Source: Rhodobacter sp.
GTDB taxonomy: Bacteria; Pseudomonadota; Alphaproteobacteria; Rhodobacterales; Rhodobacteraceae
Reading direction: 5' to 3'
NCBI GenBank assembly: GCA_020637595.1
Contig: JACKKE010000013.1
Location: 34,871 to 98,870 of the forward strand
Length of the DNA: 64,000 nucleotides
Part shown: positions 50,815 to 59,306 of the stretch, piece by piece
How positions within the stretch are numbered: position 1 is the first letter of the stretch
How the letters are laid out: each line of letters starts with the position of its first letter
Translations under genes and position numbers: made by a program
The notes under the pieces: model-generated
Seen by the model: the letters and a program-made list of their open reading frames with translations, nothing else
What the model was told of the DNA's origin: nothing
The model's database searches: none

Positions 50815-51351
50815 GTGACGCCGCTATGGGTCTTCGGATACGGATCGCTGGTGTGGAACCCGGGCTTTGCCTGGTCCGCGCGCCAGATCGCGCGGCTGGA
50901 CGGGTTCCATCGCTCGTTCTGCATGCGCTCGATTCATCATCGCGGCACGGTCGAGGACCCCGGCCTGGTGCTGGCGCTGGACGCGGCCGAGGGCGGGCAG
51001 TGCCACGGTGTCGCCTTCGAGATCGCGCCGCAGATCGCCGAGGAAACGCTGGAATACCTGCGCGCCCGCGAGCTGATCTCGGCCGCCTATCTGGAGACGC
51101 GGCAGACTGTCGCGCTTGCCGACGGGCGACAGGTCGAGGCGGTGGTGTATGTTATTGATCGTGCGCACGGGCAGTATTGCGGTGGGCTGTCGCTGGAAGA
51201 CCAGGCACAGATCATCGCCCGTGCGGTCGGCGGGCGCGGCCCAAATTGCGAGTATCTGCATCAAACCGCGGCGCATCTGGCCGAACTGGGGCTGCGCGAC
51301 GCGGAACTGGACTGGCTGTCGGATCGCGTGAAGGTGTTGAAACACGCGTAG
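50815..51351 (+). CDS. ChaC-type gamma-glutamylcyclotransferase
   Basis: A 178-residue enzyme that cuts glutathione to 5-oxoproline and Cys-Gly. The nucleotide-like loop VFGYGSLVWNPGF is at residues 5-17 and the catalytic glutamate is in LEYLRARE. The GTG at 50815 is chosen because GGAG lies six bases before it and it gives the family N-terminus; an in-frame GTG at 50803 and an ATG at 50719 are less likely. Divergent from DUF2125. Confidence 0.88.
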   Translation: MTPLWVFGYGSLVWNPGFAWSARQIARLDGFHRSFCMRSIHHRGTVEDPGLVLALDAAEGGQCHGVAFEIAPQIAEETLEYLRARELISAAYLETRQTVALADGRQVEAVVYVIDRAHGQYCGGLSLEDQAQIIARAVGGRGPNCEYLHQTAAHLAELGLRDAELDWLSDRVKVLKHA

Positions 51352-51414
51352 TTCCTAGTTGGCAAACCGGGGCAATACCCCTAGATTTTGTGGCAACGCA
51401 ACCGGGTGCGGCGA

Positions 51415-52626
51415 ATGGCGAAAGACTTGAAAGCAGGAACGCTGGGACCGATCGGCACGATCCAGTTTACCCAGCCGCTGCGGCAATTGTCGTTGATGCT
51501 GCTTTCGCTGGCGCTGGTGATGACCGGGGTCTCGGTCGCCTTTCCCCGGGTTTCGGGAATTTTTCTGGCCTCGGTCTGGCTGAATGGGTCGATCCTGCTG
51601 GTTTTCGTGATCGGCGTTGCCGCGACCTTCTGGCAGATCGTGCAGCTGTTCAGCTCGGTGCGCTGGATCGGTGGGTTCGTGGCCGAGACGCCGGGCCACC
51701 AGATTACCATCGCGCCGCGGCTTCTGGCGCCACTTGCTTCGCTCCTGCGTTCGCGCGGGCAATCGACCAGCCACATCAGCGCCACCTCGGCGCGCTCGAT
51801 CCTGGAATCCGTCGCCACCCGCATCGACGAAGAGCGCGACATCACGCGATACATCGTCAACTTGCTGATCTTTCTTGGTCTTCTGGGCACCTTCTATGGC
51901 CTTGCCACCTCGGTCCCGGCGGTGGTCGAAACGATCCGGTCGCTGGCCCCGCAAGAGGGCGAGAGCGCGCTGGACGGGTTTGGCCGGCTGATGAGCGGGC
52001 TGGAAAACCAGATGGGCGGGATGGGCACGGCGTTCTCGTCCTCGCTGCTGGGCCTCGCCGGATCGCTGGTCGTGGGCTTGCTGGAACTTTTCGCCAGCCA
52101 GGCGCAGAACCGGTTCTACCGCGAGTTGGAGGAATGGCTGTCGTCGATTACCCGGCTGGGCAATGCGGTGTCGGACGGCGACGGCGGCGCCGGGTTGGGC
52201 GCCGTGGCCGAGATCCTCGACAGCCTGGCCGAGCAGATGGAGGGCATGCGGGCCCTGCAGCACGAGGCCGAGGCCGGCCGCGCGCAGCTTGACCAGGGGT
52301 TGGCGACGCTGGCCGAGGCCGTCGATCGCCTGTCGCTGCGCTTCGAGATGGAAAGCTCTTCGGCCGCGGCGCTGACGCGGGTGGCCGACGGGCAGGAACA
52401 GCTCGTGCATTTGCTCGCCGCCCAGCACGCCGGCGACGAACCGCACATCGAAGCCGAAACCCGCCTGCGCCTGCGCTCGATGGATGTGCAACTGGTTCGG
52501 ATCCTTGAGGAACTGTCCGCCGGGCGGCAGGAATCGATGGCCGATCTGCGCAGCGATATCGCCATGCTCACGCAGGCTGTGCGCCAGTTGAACCGCCAGC
52601 CGCCGCCCTCGGCGGATTCGCTCTGA
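51415..52626 (+). CDS. MotA/ExbB-like inner-membrane motor subunit with long tail
   Basis: A 403-residue protein with four predicted helices: about residues 24-44, 48-72, 146-168 and 205-228. The third and fourth carry the family signature LGLLGTFYGLATSV and MGTAFSSSLLGLAGSLVVG, which line the proton path in MotA, TolQ and ExbB. Residues 229-403 form a long cytoplasmic tail, largely coiled coil. It overlaps by one base (TGATG) the MotB-like gene, so the two are coupled and probably assemble together. No flagellar, Tol or siderophore genes are nearby. The ATG at 51415 is chosen over a TTG nine codons earlier. Confidence 0.85.
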   Translation: MAKDLKAGTLGPIGTIQFTQPLRQLSLMLLSLALVMTGVSVAFPRVSGIFLASVWLNGSILLVFVIGVAATFWQIVQLFSSVRWIGGFVAETPGHQITIAPRLLAPLASLLRSRGQSTSHISATSARSILESVATRIDEERDITRYIVNLLIFLGLLGTFYGLATSVPAVVETIRSLAPQEGESALDGFGRLMSGLENQMGGMGTAFSSSLLGLAGSLVVGLLELFASQAQNRFYRELEEWLSSITRLGNAVSDGDGGAGLGAVAEILDSLAEQMEGMRALQHEAEAGRAQLDQGLATLAEAVDRLSLRFEMESSSAAALTRVADGQEQLVHLLAAQHAGDEPHIEAETRLRLRSMDVQLVRILEELSAGRQESMADLRSDIAMLTQAVRQLNRQPPPSADSL

Positions 52627-55160
52627 TGGGACTGTCGCGGCGCGGCAATCAGCGGTTCTCGGCCTCGATCTGGCCGGGATTCGTGGACGCGATGACCGCG
52701 CTCCTCTTGATCCTGATGTTCGTGCTGTCGATTTTTATGATCGTGCAAAGCGTGCTGCGCGAAACGATCAGCACCCAGGACAGCGAGCTGGAAGGGCTCA
52801 CCGCGCAGGTCGCCAGCCTGACCGATGCGCTGGGCCTGTCCCGGGCCCGGGTCGCGACCCTCGAAGGCACGGTGTCGGGGCTCAACGACGATCTGGCATC
52901 GTTGCGTGCGACGTCGCGCCAGCAGGAGGCGACGATTGCCGCGCTGGGCCGCGACCTGCAGGCCCGCAGCGATGCATTGACCGAGGCCCAGACCCGCATC
53001 ACCGCGTTTGAGGCGCAGGTTGCGGCGATGATCGCCGAACGCACCGACCTCAACGCACGGCTGGCCGCAACCGAGGAACGCCGCGACGCGCTGATTTCGG
53101 AAACCGAGGCGCTGAACCTGGCGTTGGCGCAGGCCCGGGACGAGATCGACGCCCAGGTCGAAGCGGCCCGTCTGGCCGCCGCCGAACGCGAGGCCGTCGA
53201 GGCGGCGCTGGCCGAGATGCGCACCCGGGCCGAAGCGGGCGAGGCCTCGCTGGCCGAAATGCTGGCCCGCCTGACCGCGACCGAAGAGGCCCGCGACACC
53301 GCGCTGGCCTCGCTGAACGAGACCCGCGACGCCTTGGCGCATGTCACCGCCGATCGCGACGATACCCTGGTGCGACTGAACGACACCGCCGCGCGGCTGA
53401 GCGAAACCGAAGCCGCGCGCGTGGCCGCCCTTGCGCTGCAGGCCAGCACCGCGGCGACCCTGGCGCAACGCGAATCCGATCTGGCGGCGCTGTCGCAACT
53501 GACCGATGAACAGCGCGCCCGGATTGCCGAACTCGACGCGGCTTTGAGCGACGAGCAATCCGCCCGACAAGCGGCACTGGCGCAGTTGGCGTCCCTCGAC
53601 GCCGACACCCAGGCGCGGATTGCCGAGCTGGAAAGCCAGCTGAGTGCCGAGCAACTGGCCCGACAGCAGGCCTTGGCCCAACTGGCGTCCCTCGACGCGG
53701 ATACCCGGGCGCGGATTGCCGAGCTGGAAAGCCAGCTGAGTGCTGAACAGCTGGCCCGACAACAGGCCTTGGCGCAGCTGGCGTCTCTCGACGCGGATAC
53801 CCAGGCGCGGATTGCCGAGCTGGAAACCCGGTTGAACGATACAGACTTGGCCCGGCAGCGAGCCTTGGCCGAACTGGCCACGCTCGACGATGGAACGCGG
53901 GCGCGGATTGCCGCACTGGAAAACCAGCTGAACGACGCACAACTGGCCCGTCAACAGGCACTGGCGCAGCTGGCGACGCTCGATTCCGATACGCGGGCGC
54001 GGATTGCCGATCTGGAAACCCGCCTGTCGGATGAACAGATCGCCCGCCAACAAGCCCTGGTGCAGTTCGCGCAGACCCGCGAGCAGTTGCAGGCCGATCT
54101 CTCGGACAGCGAGCGCCAGCGTCTGGCCGAGGCGGCGGCGGCCGAGGCCTTGCGCCAGCGACTGGCGAATGCCGAGGAAACGCTGAGCGCCGATGAGCGC
54201 GAGCGGCTGGCGCAAGCGGCGGCGGCCGAGGCGCTGCGCAGCCGGCTGGAAAACGCTGACGCCGAACTGACGGCGATGACGCTGGCGTTGGAAGAACAGC
54301 GCCGCCGCGCCGAGGAAACGCTGACGTTGCTGGCCGCGGCGCAGGCCGCGCGCGACGCGGCACAGAGCCAGGTTGACCGGCAGCTGACCGAGGCTGAAAC
54401 CCGTGCCGCACTGCTGCAGCTGGCTTCGGATCAACTGTCCGAGGCCGAGGCCGCCTCGGCCGAGGATCAGCGGCGGCTGGCGCTGCTCAACGAACAGGTC
54501 GCGCAGCTGACGCGGCAGGTTGCGGGGCTGCAGGAATTGCTGGGCGAGTCGCAGAGCCGCGAGGCCGAGGCCAACACCCAGATCGAGACGCTGGGGTCTG
54601 ACCTGAACGCGGCCCTGGCGCGGGTTGCCGCCGAGGAACGCCGCCGCGCGGAACTGGAAGAGGCCGAGCGCCGCCGGCTGGAAGCCGAGGCGCGGCAACT
54701 CGAACGCTATCGCTCGGACTTCTTCGGCCAGATGCGCGAGGTCTTCGACGGGGTCGAAGGGGTTCGCATTGTCGGTGACCGCTTCGTCTTTTCCTCCGAG
54801 GTGCTGTTCCAGCCGGGCTCGGCCGATCTCTCACCCGAGGGGCGCACACAGATCGCGGATGTGGTGGCGATCCTCTCGCAGGCGGCGCGGGCGATCCCGG
54901 ATTCGATCGACTGGATCCTGCGGGTCGACGGCCATACCGACAACGTGCCGATCCCGCGCGGCGGCACCTATGCCTCGAACTGGGAACTCAGCCAGGCGCG
55001 GGCGCTGTCGGTTGTCCTCTACATGATCGACGAGCTGGGCTTTCCGCCCAACCGGCTGGCGGCGACCGGCTTTGGCGAATTCCGCCCGGTGGCCGAGGGC
55101 AACAGCCCCGAGGCGCGCGCGCAGAACCGCCGGATCGAGCTGAAACTGACCGAGCGATGA
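52626..55160 (+). CDS. MotB/OmpA-like stator subunit with long coiled-coil repeat stalk
   Basis: An 844-residue protein. The N-terminal membrane helix (about residues 18-43, WPGFVDAMTALLLILMF) has D21 in the place of the proton-binding aspartate of MotB. Residues 50-690 are an unbroken, Ala/Glu/Arg-rich coiled coil in the periplasm, including five exact 32-residue repeats. Residues about 700-844 are an OmpA-type peptidoglycan-binding domain with DGHTDNVP, NWELSQARA and ATGFGEFRPV. With the gene before it, it forms a two-gene motor of MotA/MotB type in which the stator peptidoglycan anchor is held at the end of a very long arm. Confidence 0.88.
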   Translation: MGLSRRGNQRFSASIWPGFVDAMTALLLILMFVLSIFMIVQSVLRETISTQDSELEGLTAQVASLTDALGLSRARVATLEGTVSGLNDDLASLRATSRQQEATIAALGRDLQARSDALTEAQTRITAFEAQVAAMIAERTDLNARLAATEERRDALISETEALNLALAQARDEIDAQVEAARLAAAEREAVEAALAEMRTRAEAGEASLAEMLARLTATEEARDTALASLNETRDALAHVTADRDDTLVRLNDTAARLSETEAARVAALALQASTAATLAQRESDLAALSQLTDEQRARIAELDAALSDEQSARQAALAQLASLDADTQARIAELESQLSAEQLARQQALAQLASLDADTRARIAELESQLSAEQLARQQALAQLASLDADTQARIAELETRLNDTDLARQRALAELATLDDGTRARIAALENQLNDAQLARQQALAQLATLDSDTRARIADLETRLSDEQIARQQALVQFAQTREQLQADLSDSERQRLAEAAAAEALRQRLANAEETLSADERERLAQAAAAEALRSRLENADAELTAMTLALEEQRRRAEETLTLLAAAQAARDAAQSQVDRQLTEAETRAALLQLASDQLSEAEAASAEDQRRLALLNEQVAQLTRQVAGLQELLGESQSREAEANTQIETLGSDLNAALARVAAEERRRAELEEAERRRLEAEARQLERYRSDFFGQMREVFDGVEGVRIVGDRFVFSSEVLFQPGSADLSPEGRTQIADVVAILSQAARAIPDSIDWILRVDGHTDNVPIPRGGTYASNWELSQARALSVVLYMIDELGFPPNRLAATGFGEFRPVAEGNSPEARAQNRRIELKLTER
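53547..54026 (+). repeat. Five tandem 96-bp repeats inside the MotB-like gene
   Basis: Units start at 53547, 53643, 53739, 53835 and 53931. Each encodes 32 residues of the form xxEQLARQQALAQLASLD then ADTRARIAELExxL. Units 2 and 3 are almost the same; units 4 and 5 differ more (N-D start). Degenerate copies lie on both sides. The period of exactly 96 bases keeps the heptad register of the coiled coil. Confidence 0.9.
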
Positions 55161-55164
55161 GGCC

Positions 55165-55542
55165 ATGCCAGACTCGCTGTTGACCGCGCTTCTGGAGTGC
55201 GAGACCCGCGTCTGGGAGGCACTGGTTGCGGGCGATGCAGCCGCCGATGCGGCGGCGCTGGCCGAGGGGTTTCTGGGGGTCTATCCCGACGGGTTTTCCG
55301 GCAAGGCCGCGCATATCGCGCAACTGGCGGCCGGGCCGACGGTGACCCGCTATCGGCTTGATCAGGCGCGGGTTCTGGCGCTGACGGGGGATCTGGCGAT
55401 GCTGGTCTACCGCGCTGAATATCTGCGGGTGGGGCATGAGGCGGCCGAGGTCATGTATGTGTCCAGCCTCTGGCGCCGGCGCGGCGCGGGGTGGGAAAAC
55501 CTGTTCAGCCAGGACACACCGGCGGGGCAGGGGGTGCCGTGA
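55165..55542 (+). CDS. Small SnoaL/DUF4440-like protein
   Basis: A 125-residue cone-shaped NTF2-like protein: N-terminal helices (LLTALLECETRVWEALVAGD), GFLGVYPDGFSGKAAHI and a C-terminal sheet with VMYVSSLWRRRGAGWENLFSQDTP. Family members are small ligand-binding or accessory proteins. It begins four bases after the MotB-like gene, so it may be co-transcribed with the motor pair. Function unknown. Confidence 0.75.
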   Translation: MPDSLLTALLECETRVWEALVAGDAAADAAALAEGFLGVYPDGFSGKAAHIAQLAAGPTVTRYRLDQARVLALTGDLAMLVYRAEYLRVGHEAAEVMYVSSLWRRRGAGWENLFSQDTPAGQGVP

Positions 55543-55555
55543 CTCGGCGGTGCGG

Positions 55556-55855
55556 TCACGATCGGCCGTCGGTCAGCCAGGCCAGAACCTCGGGCCAGTC
55601 GGGGCGGTCGTCCGGCGGGCCGTAGATCCCCATCCGGTCGCGCACGCGCGCGCGCACAGCCTGCAGAACCGAGACCTCGGAAACCGTGCTGATCGTCTCG
55701 TTTCCGTCCCGCGCAAGGGGGTCGCCGTCGACACGGGTCCAATGGTCGCCGCAGTGGCGCAGCAGGGTGTAATACTCGCGATTGCCAGCAAGCACGAACT
55801 CGCCTCGCCGGGTCAGCACGTCAAGGATGGCGCGTTGCACCGGGTCTTCGGGCAT
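55556..55855 (-). CDS. Hypothetical protein downstream of clpA
   Basis: A 99-residue protein from the ATG at 55855 (MPEDPVQRAILDVLTRRG). An ATG ten codons earlier at 55885 is rejected because it lies inside the clpA terminator hairpin. The sequence has YYTLLRHCGDHWTRVDGD and ends in DRPDWPEVLAWLTDGRS. No family is recognised and no ribosome site is strong. Convergent with the SnoaL-like gene. Confidence 0.55.
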   Translation of the reverse strand: MPEDPVQRAILDVLTRRGEFVLAGNREYYTLLRHCGDHWTRVDGDPLARDGNETISTVSEVSVLQAVRARVRDRMGIYGPPDDRPDWPEVLAWLTDGRS

Positions 55856-55884
55856 CGTCGGACCGTTTCCGGGGGCAAGAAGCA

Positions 55885-55910
55885 TTGGCCCGCCTCAAAG
55901 GGCGGGCCAA
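55885..55910 (-). terminator. Terminator of clpA
   Basis: TTGGCCCGCC (55885-55894) and GGCGGGCCAA (55901-55910) form a perfect 10-bp stem with a 6-base loop, 17 bases after the clpA stop, followed by TGCTTCTTGCC on the minus strand. Confidence 0.75.
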
Positions 55911-55926
55911 CGACGCCAATTGCAGG

Positions 55927-58245
55927 TCAGTCGGCGGTCAGAAGCGGCGGTTTCGACCCGGCGATCCGCGGCTTGTCGCCTTCCTCGATTTCCAGCGCGA
56001 TCTGGTTGTCGCGCACCACGACGCGCACCAGCCCGCCCTTGGTCAGCCGGCCGAACAGCAATTCCTCGGCCAAAGGCTTCTTGACGTTTTCCTGGATCAC
56101 CCGGGCCAGAGGCCGCGCGCCCATCTTGTCGTCATAGCCCTTGTCGCCCAGCCAGGCGGCGGCAGCCTCGGACAGCTCAAACGTCACGTTGCGGTCCATC
56201 AACTGCGCTTCGAGCTGCAGCACGAACTTCTCGACGACCTTCATGATCGTGGCCTTGCCGAGCGGGGCGAAACTGATCACCGCGTCCAGCCGGTTGCGGA
56301 ATTCGGGCGTAAAGGTGCGCTCGATGGCGGCTTGATCCTCGCCCTCGCGGCGCTCGCGGCCAAAGCCGATGGCGGATTTCGCCTGTTCGGCGGCGCCCGC
56401 GTTCGAGGTCATGATCAGGATCACGTTGCGGAAATCCACCGTCCGGCCGTTGTGGTCGGTGAGTTTGCCGTGGTCCATCACCTGCAGCAGGATGTTGTAG
56501 ACATCGGGGTGCGCCTTTTCGATCTCGTCGAGCAGCAGCACGCAGTGCGGGTGCTGGTCCACGCCATCGGTCAGCAAGCCCCCCTGATCAAAGCCGACAT
56601 AGCCCGGGGGCGCGCCGATCAGCCGCGACACCGCGTGTTTCTCCATGTATTCCGACATGTCGAAGCGCAGCAGTTCCACCCCCAGCGTCGCTGCCAGCTG
56701 TTTCGCAACCTCGGTCTTGCCGACGCCGGTCGGACCCGCAAACAGGTAGTTGCCGATCGGCTTTTCGGGTTCGCGCAGGCCCGCGCGGGCCAGCTTGATC
56801 GCGGAAGACAGCGCCTCGATCGCGGCATCCTGACCAAAGACCACACGTTTCAGCGCATTTTCCAGATCGCGCAGAAGTTCGGCGTCGTTCTTGGTGACGT
56901 TCTTCGGCGGGATGCGGGCGATCTTGGCCACCACGGCCTCGATCTCCTTGGGGGTGATGGTCTTGCGCCGCTTGGCCGCGCTGACCAGGTGCTGCGCCGC
57001 GCCGGCCTCGTCGATGACGTCGATGGCCTTGTCCGGCAGCTTGCGGTCATGGATGTAGCGCGCGCTGAGTTCCACCGCGGTGCGGATCGCATCGTTGGTA
57101 TAGCGCAGGTCGTGGTGCTTTTCGAAATAGGGCTTCAGCCCCATCAGGATCTTCACCGAATCCTCGACGGTGGGTTCGTTGACGTCGATCTTCTGGAACC
57201 GGCGGCTGAGCGCGCGGTCCTTTTCGAAATGCTGGCGGAATTCCTTGTAGGTGGTCGAGCCCATGCAGCGCAGCTTGCCGCCCTGCAGCGCGGGTTTCAG
57301 CAGGTTCGAGGCATCCATCGCCCCGCCAGACGTCGCGCCGGCGCCGATAACGGTGTGGATCTCGTCAATGAACAGCACCGCGTCCTCATGCTCTTCCAGC
57401 TCCTTGACGACGGCCTTCAGCCGTTCCTCGAAGTCACCGCGATAGCGGGTGCCGGCCAGCAGTGCGCCCATGTCGAGCGAATAGATCGTCGACCCGGCCA
57501 GAATGTCCGGCGTCTCACCGTCGACGATCTTCTTGGCCAGCCCTTCGGCGATGGCGGTCTTGCCAACGCCGGGGTCGCCGACCAGCAGCGGGTTGTTCTT
57601 GCGCCGGCGGCAGAGCACCTGGATGCAGCGTTCGACCTCGGCGGCGCGGCCGATCAGCGGATCGACATCGCCTTCGCGGGCCTTGGCGTTGAGGTCGACG
57701 CAATATTTCGCCAGTGCCGAGTCCTTGGGGTCGACCTTGGGCTGCTCGGCTTCGGCCTGCGGCTGGTCGGTGCCCGAAACGGGCCGCGCCTCGGAGAACG
57801 AGGGGTTCTTGGCGACGCCGTGGGCGATGAAATTCACCGCGTCATAGCGCGTCATGTCCTGTTCCTGCAGGAAATAGGCGGCGTTCGATTCCCGCTCGGC
57901 AAAGATCGCGACCAGCACGTTGGCGCCGGTCACCTCGTTGCGGCCCGAGGACTGGACATGGATCGCCGCGCGCTGGATCACCCGCTGGAAGGCGGCGGTC
58001 GGCACGGCTTCGGATCCTTCGACGGTGGTGATCAGCGTCGACAGATCGTCGTCGATGAAATCCTCGAGCGTCTTGCGCAGCTCTTCCAACTCGACGTTGC
58101 AGGCCTGCATGACACGGGCGGCATCGGGTTCGTCGATCAGCGCCAGGAGCAGATGTTCGAGCGTGGCAAGTTCGTGCCGACGCGCGTTGGCCAGCGCCAG
58201 TGCGCCGTGGATCGCCTGTTCGAGGGTCGCGGAAAACGAGGGCAC
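55927..58245 (-). CDS. clpA: ATP-dependent Clp protease ATP-binding subunit ClpA
   Basis: A 772-residue double-AAA+ unfoldase that feeds substrates to ClpP. The N-domain (about 1-150) binds the adaptor ClpS; D1 has Walker A GDPGVGKTA and Walker B VLFIDEIH; D2 has GPTGVGKTE and VLLLDEIEKAH; the ClpP-binding loop carries the tripeptide IGF in AKSAIGFGRE. No clpS gene is next to it, although the pair is usual in proteobacteria. Confidence 0.96.
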   Translation of the reverse strand: MPSFSATLEQAIHGALALANARRHELATLEHLLLALIDEPDAARVMQACNVELEELRKTLEDFIDDDLSTLITTVEGSEAVPTAAFQRVIQRAAIHVQSSGRNEVTGANVLVAIFAERESNAAYFLQEQDMTRYDAVNFIAHGVAKNPSFSEARPVSGTDQPQAEAEQPKVDPKDSALAKYCVDLNAKAREGDVDPLIGRAAEVERCIQVLCRRRKNNPLLVGDPGVGKTAIAEGLAKKIVDGETPDILAGSTIYSLDMGALLAGTRYRGDFEERLKAVVKELEEHEDAVLFIDEIHTVIGAGATSGGAMDASNLLKPALQGGKLRCMGSTTYKEFRQHFEKDRALSRRFQKIDVNEPTVEDSVKILMGLKPYFEKHHDLRYTNDAIRTAVELSARYIHDRKLPDKAIDVIDEAGAAQHLVSAAKRRKTITPKEIEAVVAKIARIPPKNVTKNDAELLRDLENALKRVVFGQDAAIEALSSAIKLARAGLREPEKPIGNYLFAGPTGVGKTEVAKQLAATLGVELLRFDMSEYMEKHAVSRLIGAPPGYVGFDQGGLLTDGVDQHPHCVLLLDEIEKAHPDVYNILLQVMDHGKLTDHNGRTVDFRNVILIMTSNAGAAEQAKSAIGFGRERREGEDQAAIERTFTPEFRNRLDAVISFAPLGKATIMKVVEKFVLQLEAQLMDRNVTFELSEAAAAWLGDKGYDDKMGARPLARVIQENVKKPLAEELLFGRLTKGGLVRVVVRDNQIALEIEEGDKPRIAGSKPPLLTAD

Positions 58246-58319
58246 GGCATTGCTCCTTCAGTTGGTGCGGCAGATGCCGCAGATCGTCCACCCGGTCGCG
58301 GCGGGGCCGCTTCGGGGTC

Positions 58320-58339
58320 GGTCCATAGGATCATGGACC
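58320..58339. promoter_or_regulatory. Inverted repeat upstream of clpA
   Basis: GGTCCAT (58320-58326) and ATGGACC (58333-58339) are perfect 7-base arms with a 6-base centre, about 75 bases upstream of the clpA start. A candidate operator; no heat-shock promoter match is clear in the 215-base gap to gloB. Confidence 0.4.
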
Positions 58340-58460
58340 CATGAGATTAAACTTTGGTTTTCCGGGCGCTGCTTCAAGTGTTTTCTGCCCGGGAATTGCC
58401 TCACAATTCAGTTTGCCACCTTTTCAGGCGTCGCGGAAGCACCCTGTTGCGGGCGCCTCC

Positions 58461-59210
58461 TCAGGCGTTGTCCTTTTGCCGGCGGATCTCGGCCAGCACG
58501 GTGCGGGCATCGCCCCCGGGCAGGCCCGCGGCGGCGGCGACCTCAGGCAGGTGGCAGCGCATATATGGGTTCAGCAGGCGTTCGCTTTCAAGGGTCGTGC
58601 CGGTGGTCGGCTCGCCACGGTCGGCAAGGCCCGGCAGGTCTGCCATCCGCGCCGCATGGGCCTGCGGATCGGCAAAGCGGGCGGCAAAGGCCAGGTTAGC
58701 ACGGGCATAGTCATGCCCGCTGAACAGCCGCGTGTCGCCGGGCAGGGCGGCCATCCGGGCGATGGTTTCGAACATCTGGTCGGCGGTGCCCTCGAACAGC
58801 CGGCCACAACCGTGGGTCATCAGGCTGTCGGCGGAAAACAGCGCCTTCTCAGCAGGATAATAGAAGGCGACATGGCCCAGCGTATGCCCCGGCGCGTCCA
58901 GCACCTGGGCCCCGCCGGGCAGGATGTCGTCAGGCTGAAAGCGGTGGTCCAGCGGCGGCAGGCGATGGGCGTCGGTCGCAGCGCCCCAGACCTCGGCAGG
59001 CGCGGCCTCGAGGATCGCGGCCAGGCCGTCGACGTGGTCCCAATGGTGATGGGTGATGAAGACCCGCGTCAGGGTCCAGCCCTTGTCGGCCAGCCGCTGC
59101 AGGATCGGCGCGGCCTCGGGCGCGTCGATCAGCGTGGTCTCGCCGGTCGCGTCGTCATGGACGAGATAGGCATAGTTGTCCTTGAGGCAGCGAATGATCT
59201 CGATCGGCAT
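58461..59210 (-). CDS. gloB: Hydroxyacylglutathione hydrolase (glyoxalase II)
   Basis: A 249-residue metallo-beta-lactamase-fold enzyme that hydrolyses S-lactoylglutathione. The metal motif THHHWDHVDG (H-x-H-x-D-H) is near residue 52; further ligands are H in APGHTLGHVAFY, D in LFSADSLMTHGCGRLFEG and H in FSGHDY; the C-terminal helical domain carries the glutathione-binding LLNPYMRC. The start MPIEIIRCLKDN is the family N-terminus. Divergent from the methyltransferase gene. Confidence 0.95.
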   Translation of the reverse strand: MPIEIIRCLKDNYAYLVHDDATGETTLIDAPEAAPILQRLADKGWTLTRVFITHHHWDHVDGLAAILEAAPAEVWGAATDAHRLPPLDHRFQPDDILPGGAQVLDAPGHTLGHVAFYYPAEKALFSADSLMTHGCGRLFEGTADQMFETIARMAALPGDTRLFSGHDYARANLAFAARFADPQAHAARMADLPGLADRGEPTTGTTLESERLLNPYMRCHLPEVAAAAGLPGGDARTVLAEIRRQKDNA

Positions 59211-59306
59211 GGGGTCTCCTGCATCGTTCGCGGGGCTTTGCAAAGCCGCCCGCATCGGGCAGGGTGCAGTCTGGCCCAGGCCGGCCAAGGGTTCAATCCG
59301 GGTTCA

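Noticed and set aside
51415..55160. Zorya anti-phage system
   Set aside because: The motor pair resembles ZorA/ZorB in plan, but no ZorC, ZorD helicase or ZorE nuclease is adjacent; neighbours are ChaC and a SnoaL-like protein. Reported as an unassigned motor.
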